A stretch of DNA of 64,000 nucleotides, taken from the NCBI GenBank assembly GCA_002772535.1, contig PFDP01000014.1, forward strand, positions 227,481 to 291,480. The letters run 5' to 3'. Source of the DNA: Candidatus Peregrinibacteria bacterium CG10_big_fil_rev_8_21_14_0_10_36_19. GTDB lineage: Bacteria > Patescibacteriota > Gracilibacteria > UBA1369 > LOWO2-01-FULL-3. This document shows positions 58,034 to 64,000 of the stretch, piece after piece; position 1 is the stretch's first letter; each line of letters opens with the position of its first letter. The notes beneath the pieces were generated by a model. That model did no database searches and had not been told where the DNA came from. It worked only from the letters and a program-made list of their open reading frames with translations. Both the position numbers and the translations under genes were made by a program.

Positions 58034-58747
58034 TTAATTAATAATAGTTCCAATTTTATCCCCCATCACAGCTTTTTCAATATTACCCTTTTTATTAAGG
58101 TTGAAAACTAACATCGGCATATTGCCACTTTCACAAAGAGAAGCGCAAGTTAAATCCATAACCTCTAAACCATTTACAATCACATCTTGAAAGCTCATTT
58201 TAGTAAACTTCTTGGCATCCTTATGCTTAACAGGATCTTTATCATAAACATAATCCACCTTAGTTGCCTTCAAAAGAACATCACAGTCAACTTCTAAAGC
58301 CCTTAAGGCAGCAGCAGAATCAGTAGTAAAAAATGGATTACCAGTACCTCCAGCAAAAATAACCACACGACCTTTATTCAAATGGTGTTTAGCTTTTTTA
58401 ATAGAATAATTTTCCACAGCAGATTCGCAAGGAAAAGAACTCATCGCACGAGCAGCAACACCTTCATCATTAAGTGCACTTTCAAAAGCCAAAGCATTCA
58501 TCACAGTTGCCAGCATACCCATAGTATCAGAAGTTACTCTAGGCAAAGTTAAATGCTTAAAATCTCTGTATCTCCATATATTTCCACCACCAATAACAAT
58601 GGCCACCTGACAACCTAATTTTTGAACTTTTTTAACTTCCTGAGCCAAGCCTTTCAAAATTTTTCCATCAAAACCAAAATCCAAATCCCCTTTAAAAACT
58701 TCACCAGATAATTTCAACAAAATTCTTTTGTATTTCAATTTCGCCAT
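58034..58747 (-). CDS. pyrH: UMP kinase
   Basis: KRILLKLSGEVFKGD, VAIVIGGGNIWRYRD, VIFAGGTGNPFFTTDSAAALRA, KATKVDYVYDKDPVKHKDAKKF. Confidence 0.97.
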   Translation of the reverse strand: MAKLKYKRILLKLSGEVFKGDLDFGFDGKILKGLAQEVKKVQKLGCQVAIVIGGGNIWRYRDFKHLTLPRVTSDTMGMLATVMNALAFESALNDEGVAARAMSSFPCESAVENYSIKKAKHHLNKGRVVIFAGGTGNPFFTTDSAAALRALEVDCDVLLKATKVDYVYDKDPVKHKDAKKFTKMSFQDVIVNGLEVMDLTCASLCESGNMPMLVFNLNKKGNIEKAVMGDKIGTIIN

Positions 58748-58750
58748 AAT

Positions 58751-59137
58751 TTAAGATTTAAGAATTAACCAAGTAATAATCACACCAATAACAAGACCAG
58801 CAATCATAAAGGTAACAGGAGTCTTCTTATCATGATTTTCCTCAAAAGCGTTAGCAAGATCTGTTAGCAAATCTGTACTCATAATAATATCCTGATTTTT
58901 GTGTTTTTCTACAACATCCTCATAAGCATGAGTGGCAATTAGATTCACAAATTTATCAAATTTAACTTTAATCTTATCACTAGGCTCAGCACTATTTGAA
59001 CTTACAGCCTCAGCTTTTAATTTTGTAGATTCAGAAGCAAACGGCCCCATTTTAACCGGATCTTTTTTAATCTTAAACTCCGGCTCATCAAAGGCCTTTT
59101 CTACCTTTCGCAAATTTATCATTCCATCATCATTCAT
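58751..59137 (-). CDS. Hypothetical C-tail-anchored membrane protein
   Basis: Soluble charged N-terminus, terminal TM PVTFMIAGLVIGVIITWLILKS. Confidence 0.7.
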   Translation of the reverse strand: MNDDGMINLRKVEKAFDEPEFKIKKDPVKMGPFASESTKLKAEAVSSNSAEPSDKIKVKFDKFVNLIATHAYEDVVEKHKNQDIIMSTDLLTDLANAFEENHDKKTPVTFMIAGLVIGVIITWLILKS

Positions 59138-59139
59138 AA

Positions 59140-62100
59140 TTATTTCCTAAAATATAGAGTTGTTACATTACTTACAGAATTTCTTTTTGGGTTATAAGCA
59201 AAAGCCATTACCTCGTGTTGACCATCTGGCAAATTACGTGGCACAGAAACCTCAAACTTACCTTTGGCATCAGCCACAACAACAGAAGAAAGTATAACAC
59301 TTTGCCAATTAACAACCATTACAGCACCAGGCTCAGCATATCCAACTATATCTTCAGAAGGTTTTTTCAAATTCAGCTCTGATAAAACAAAATCATAAAT
59401 CAAGCTTGAAACAGAACCTTCATTTTTACTCATTAATGCAGAACCATTATTGTACAAATATTGAACTAATTTGAAAGGACCACTAGTAGCAACGCCTTTA
59501 ACTGCCTCAAGACCAATAGGTAATTGCAACCTTGGAGTTCCTAAATCAACCTCATTATTCACAACTATTTTTCCTCCAAAGGCAATTTCATTAGTCACTC
59601 TATCAACAATCATCACATTATAAGTACCATTAGGAATTGGAGATTTAGGCACAACAATAGCCTTACCTTCTTCATCACCTCTAACTCCACTTGCCACAAG
59701 AATTTGCTCATCAAAGTTACCATCTTTAACCAAAACAACATTAACTTCTCTCACAACTGGCTTATTCTTAGATGAAGCAGCTAAAAGGATTTGGCTTAAT
59801 TTCATAGGTGGAGTAACACCTCCTGCTGGAGCCATAGGCGGAGTAACACCTCCTGCCGGAGCCATAGGCGGAGTAACACCTCCTACCGGAGCCATAGGTG
59901 GAGTAACACCTCCTGCTGGAGCCATAGGCGGAGTAACACCTCCAACTTTATTACTAGAAGAAACAGGTATATTAACAGCAATTCTAGGAGCAGAACCAAC
60001 AGTTACAACTTCGTCCAATTTATTTTTGAAAATTTTAGGTGCAACGCTAACAGACAATTCCCCTTTTTCGGCACCAAAACTAATTGCATTTTCAATCGAG
60101 TGATATTTAGTTGAATCCACTTTTGCAAACAAGCTAGTATCCAAGCCCAAAGCATCCTTCGCAGATTTTTCTAACAAATCAGGAACATCATTACCGTTTA
60201 AATTTAATTTGCTCAAAGTACCACTAGCCTTAGCTTCATCAATAATCTTATTCATTAATTCTTCAGCTTTTTTAATATTTGAAACAGCAACAGGTCGACC
60301 GCTGTTATCAAAAATAACTGGCACCTTAGTTTCTCCAGTAACCAAAGACCTTACAACTTCCGCACTAATATCATTTTTAACTAAATCCTTCACAGCTGTA
60401 AAAACTTCATTATCAACATCTTCAAATAAAGAATCAGAAATACTTTCTATAAGTGCTAAGTCTTTATTAATTTGCTCAATTTCTTCTACAGATTTTTCAG
60501 CCTCCGCATCATCAATTGCGGCCTTAACTAGCTCAACAGATATTTTTTCCTGTTTTTTACTCTCAATTTCCTTTTGAACTTCTTGTATTGTTTTTTCAAC
60601 CTTTGGCTCAACAGGACGAACTAAATTAGTTTTTTTGGTCGTTGTTTTAGTAGTCACAGTTTTTTCTGGAACTGGCTGATTTAATGAAACTTCAACTTTT
60701 TCAGTATTAGTAGGAGTATCAACCGTTGTATTCGTAGTAGTAGTTGTTGTTGTCGTAGTTGTTGTAGTATCAGATTGATCACTAGTGTTATTAGAAGTTT
60801 GAGAAGAAGAACCACCACCTCCACCTCCAGAGAAAACAACACCACCACCATTAGCAGAAGTTGTAGCAGAAGCTGATGAAGAAAAAGAAGTTTCAACATC
60901 ATCACCATTTTTTGCTTTCACCTTAAATGTATAAGTAGTAACTGGACTTAATCCAGAAACAGTAACAGTTCCCCAGTTACTAGCAGTTCTCCATGTTTCA
61001 GTAACACTTGAACTACCATCCGCAGTTAAATAACTAGAGTCATTCATCTGTATCGCAAAAGTTGTAGCAGAATTGTTACCATTTGCATTTACAGAAACTG
61101 TTACAGTAGTTGAAGAAGCAGCAGAAACACTAGGAGCACTAGGAGTAATGGCAGCAGTATATGAAGCAACATCAGAAACTGTTGATTCATTACCATAATC
61201 ATCAATTGCCCAAACTTTATAATAATAAACAGTATTAGATGATAATCCCGTGATTGTTGTGGTTAAAGTAGTTCTTGTTAGCAGATCAGCATCGTCACTA
61301 TCATCCCACTCAGTCGCAGTACCAGTTCTGTTTTGAACATCACTCTGACTCGCACCATACCAAACTTCAAAATGATTAAAGTTTGTTTCAGTTAAAGAAG
61401 ACCAAGTTAAAATTTGAGAAGAAGTTGTAATTCCACCTGCAACTAAAGCAGTAAGTCCACTCGGATCTAAATTATCAACTTCGAAAGCAGAAGCAACTGT
61501 AGCAACGGAACCATCAATAGTTCCATCATTAGCCGTAACACGTATTTTAATATCAGTTTGGTCTCCAGCAAGAGCACCATTTTCATTAGTAGCACTTTGT
61601 GTATCCCATGTAATAACTAAAGCATTTGCAGACGCAGTGCTTACAGATCTAATTTGATAAGCCTGAGCATCATCAACGGTAGGAGTACCAGTTGCCGCAG
61701 TGACAGAAACTAAATCTGGGTCATACCAGGTAGAACCATCATCATCAGAATACTCAACCTTTACATTTACAGTATCAGCATCAGCATCAGAAATTGTAGT
61801 TGCAAAAGTAATATAACCACTACCATCCGTAAGCTGAGTAACAGAAGAAGGAGCAGTTGAAGCAGGAGCATTATTAGATTGAGCTACTGAGAATAAACCA
61901 ATTGAACCAGCAGTACCAGGAGCACCACCAAAAGTACCAGCAGCAACACTCACATCACTAATATCAGCCAAAACCGTAGTTGTTACATATTCAACACGGA
62001 TACAACCACCTCCACCTCCACCGGCAGCATCAGCACCACCAGCTCCACCAACAGCACCTACAGTTCCAGCCCCAGTGATAGCAGCGCCAGAAGCCAATTT

Positions 62101-64000
62101 AATTCCACCACCAGCTCCACCACCAGCTCCATAACCAGTAGCAGAAGATCCAACAGCACCATCAGCAGTAATACTACCACCTATTGCAATATCCCCTCCC
62201 GCATTCAAAATAATCAATCCACCACCAGAACCACCAGCATTACTACTATAACCTCCACCTCCACCAGACCCCATAGTAACAGGGTTTGAAACAGCACAAT
62301 AAGCAGTACCACCAGTATCTGCGCTAGCAATACCATCAGCATCAGTACCATCACCACCATCACCGCCGTGAGCACCACCACCACCATCAGAATCAGGATC
62401 ATTAACAGCAGCAATACCAAACCCACCAGCAGGACCATTACCATTTACCGTAGCATCACTACCACCTGTATACCCCTTAGCATCAACATCAATAACACCA
62501 CCAGAAGCAACAGTAACAGCACCAGTCGTTGTAATATTTACTATATGAGTTTGAGCAGTAGTATTAGCACCATGAGTAACAGTTCCGGTTGAAGCAACTG
62601 TTAAGGTATTTAGTTCCAAATCAGTAGCAGTTGTATAATTTCTCATATCCAAAGTACCATTTGTACCAACAGTTAAATCCATAGCCGAAGAACCTGTAAA
62701 AGTAGCGCCAGAATCAAGCCTAAGATCAGCTTGAGCAACTGTAAAGGAACTAGGAGCCGTTAAAGTACCACCCGAATCAACCGCTATAGTACTCGTATTA
62801 TCACTAGCAGCAAAAGGACTAGCATCAGCTAATGTTAAGGTTTTACCAGTTGCTATTTGATAAAAAGAAGCATTCAATAAAGTTAAGGAATCTACACTCA
62901 CAGAAGCATCAATTTGTGGAGTATAAGCCGAGCTAGCCTGATCATTATTTACAACATACACATCATTAATAGTAGTAGCAGAAGTTTTTTTAACATATGC
63001 AACACCAGCTCCTCCACTTTTACCAGCGCCACCGCCTGTAGTACCACCATAAATTAAGAAACTACCACTAGTGGTAATAAAAGTATCATCAATACTATTT
63101 GAAACAGAATACTGAATAAAAACACAACCACCTCCACCAGCTCCAGCACCGGTAGCACCACCATTACCACCAACAACAGAAATAGAAGTTGGAGTTCCAG
63201 AAATTGTAGCAGCAGTTAATTTAATTCCACCACCAGCTCCACCACCAGCTCCAGCTCCAGCAAAACCCGCCCCTTGATTACCAGCAGCAGCAATAGTTCC
63301 AGAAATATTTAAAGTATCAGTAGCATTTAAAATCACCAAACCACCACCAGAACCACCAAGTTGAGCACTATAACCACCACCACCACCAGAACCTATAGTT
63401 GCAGGATTTGAATAAGATCCATAAGCAGTACCACCACTATTTAAGTATGCAGCACCAGTATCAGTAAGTCCATCACCACCAGAACCACAATTAGCTCCAC
63501 CAGCACCATCAGACAAAGCATTGTTATAAGCCGCCAAACCAGCTCCAGGACCATTACCATCATCTAAATGAGTTGTACCCCCTTCATAACCAAGACCACT
63601 TACATCAATATTACCAGCAACAGTAATGTTATTAGCAGAAAAATTAACTTCATAGGCCTGTGTTGTAGTATTTTGAGAGTGTACCAATGAACCACCACTT
63701 GCCACCACTAAATCTCCAGAAATAGACTGAGCAACAACATTGTTTTGAACCAAAATAGCATTACTATTGATATTAATATTTCCTCCAGTTCCAATATTTC
63801 CAACTAAATTTAGCTGAGTAAAAGAACCAGTTCCAAGAGTCAAAGTTCCAAAATCTGCAGTTTGCCCAGAAGAAACAGTAACAGTTGCATTATTTATCGT
63901 AACGATATCATCACTATCCGGTAATAAAGGATCAGAACTCCAGTTTGCAGCATCGTTCCAAGTACTACCATCACCAGCACCATTCCAAGAAACAGCTTCA
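59140..64000 (-). CDS. Very large surface protein (Gly-rich modules, FN3 domains, Thr-rich linker, Ig-like C-terminus), N-terminus beyond window
   Basis: Frame stays open from 63843 to 64000 (...EAVSWNGAGDGSTWNDAANWSSDPLLPDSDDIVTINNATVTVSSGQTADFGTLTLG...), so the listed TTG start is not the true start; two roughly 200-aa Gly-rich modules, two FN3-like domains. Confidence 0.88.
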   Translation of the reverse strand, partial: EAVSWNGAGDGSTWNDAANWSSDPLLPDSDDIVTINNATVTVSSGQTADFGTLTLGTGSFTQLNLVGNIGTGGNININSNAILVQNNVVAQSISGDLVVASGGSLVHSQNTTTQAYEVNFSANNITVAGNIDVSGLGYEGGTTHLDDGNGPGAGLAAYNNALSDGAGGANCGSGGDGLTDTGAAYLNSGGTAYGSYSNPATIGSGGGGGYSAQLGGSGGGLVILNATDTLNISGTIAAAGNQGAGFAGAGAGGGAGGGIKLTAATISGTPTSISVVGGNGGATGAGAGGGGCVFIQYSVSNSIDDTFITTSGSFLIYGGTTGGGAGKSGGAGVAYVKKTSATTINDVYVVNNDQASSAYTPQIDASVSVDSLTLLNASFYQIATGKTLTLADASPFAASDNTSTIAVDSGGTLTAPSSFTVAQADLRLDSGATFTGSSAMDLTVGTNGTLDMRNYTTATDLELNTLTVASTGTVTHGANTTAQTHIVNITTTGAVTVASGGVIDVDAKGYTGGSDATVNGNGPAGGFGIAAVNDPDSDGGGGAHGGDGGDGTDADGIASADTGGTAYCAVSNPVTMGSGGGGGYSSNAGGSGGGLIILNAGGDIAIGGSITADGAVGSSATGYGAGGGAGGGIKLASGAAITGAGTVGAVGGAGGADAAGGGGGGCIRVEYVTTTVLADISDVSVAAGTFGGAPGTAGSIGLFSVAQSNNAPASTAPSSVTQLTDGSGYITFATTISDADADTVNVKVEYSDDDGSTWYDPDLVSVTAATGTPTVDDAQAYQIRSVSTASANALVITWDTQSATNENGALAGDQTDIKIRVTANDGTIDGSVATVASAFEVDNLDPSGLTALVAGGITTSSQILTWSSLTETNFNHFEVWYGASQSDVQNRTGTATEWDDSDDADLLTRTTLTTTITGLSSNTVYYYKVWAIDDYGNESTVSDVASYTAAITPSAPSVSAASSTTVTVSVNANGNNSATTFAIQMNDSSYLTADGSSSVTETWRTASNWGTVTVSGLSPVTTYTFKVKAKNGDDVETSFSSSASATTSANGGGVVFSGGGGGGSSSQTSNNTSDQSDTTTTTTTTTTTTNTTVDTPTNTEKVEVSLNQPVPEKTVTTKTTTKKTNLVRPVEPKVEKTIQEVQKEIESKKQEKISVELVKAAIDDAEAEKSVEEIEQINKDLALIESISDSLFEDVDNEVFTAVKDLVKNDISAEVVRSLVTGETKVPVIFDNSGRPVAVSNIKKAEELMNKIIDEAKASGTLSKLNLNGNDVPDLLEKSAKDALGLDTSLFAKVDSTKYHSIENAISFGAEKGELSVSVAPKIFKNKLDEVVTVGSAPRIAVNIPVSSSNKVGGVTPPMAPAGGVTPPMAPVGGVTPPMAPAGGVTPPMAPAGGVTPPMKLSQILLAASSKNKPVVREVNVVLVKDGNFDEQILVASGVRGDEEGKAIVVPKSPIPNGTYNVMIVDRVTNEIAFGGKIVVNNEVDLGTPRLQLPIGLEAVKGVATSGPFKLVQYLYNNGSALMSKNEGSVSSLIYDFVLSELNLKKPSEDIVGYAEPGAVMVVNWQSVILSSVVVADAKGKFEVSVPRNLPDGQHEVMAFAYNPKRNSVSNVTTLYFRK
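59806..59943. repeat. 30-bp tandem repeat, 4 full copies plus an 18-bp partial, encoding GGVTPPMAPA
   Basis: aggYggagtaacacctcctRcYggagccat repeated in tandem inside the surface-protein gene, with substitutions only at a few positions. Confidence 0.93.

Noticed and set aside
59806-59943. Possible CRISPR array at the 30-bp repeats
   Set aside because: Units are directly contiguous with no spacers and are in frame within a protein-coding gene.
60681-62592. Antisense/alternate-frame ORFs (60681..60908, 62214..62444, 62368..62592)
   Set aside because: Low-complexity shadows of the Gly/Thr-rich surface-protein gene; compositional artefacts.
1-64000. Alternative genetic code with UGA as Gly or Trp
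   Set aside because: All conserved proteins read through normally without internal TGA, Trp is encoded by TGG, and two genes end naturally in TGA.

Overview
AT-rich bacterial chromosome segment, densely packed with short gaps and several overlapping gene ends. Its style suggests a Patescibacteria/CPR-like, possibly Peregrinibacteria-related, lineage; this is inferred from gene content and style, as there is no rRNA in the window. I call about 46 CDSs, one tRNA-Arg(TCG), and several promoters and terminators. Housekeeping genes include secDF, priA, trpS, pyrG, lgt, greA, rpoD, dnaG, truB, murE, holA, gatCA, ftsX, recO, rel, hppA, rplY, ybaB, mltG, dnaA, rseP, frr and pyrH, plus an RND efflux pair. 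There are also archaeal-flavoured genes (short TIM, TrmB-like regulator, RibL-like nucleotidyltransferase). No CRISPR array, transposase, integrase or prophage was seen. Most notable: (1) a SecD-SecF fusion with a parvulin (PpiC) domain inserted in its extracytoplasmic loop, possibly preceded by a degenerate second copy; (2) a 12.4-kb two-gene operon for giant proteins of 2579 and 1562 aa, the second an exported tandem repeat protein with paired cysteines at repeat boundaries; (3) a repeated -10-like hexamer followed 6-9 nt later by a start codon, implying widespread leaderless transcription; (4) a terminator-shaped hairpin inside a coding sequence just after hppA; (5) a Rel protein with an apparently dead hydrolase domain; (6) two T2SS-F-type head domains fused to an unrelated coiled-coil/membrane protein; (7) a very large Gly-rich/FN3 surface protein running off the right edge.
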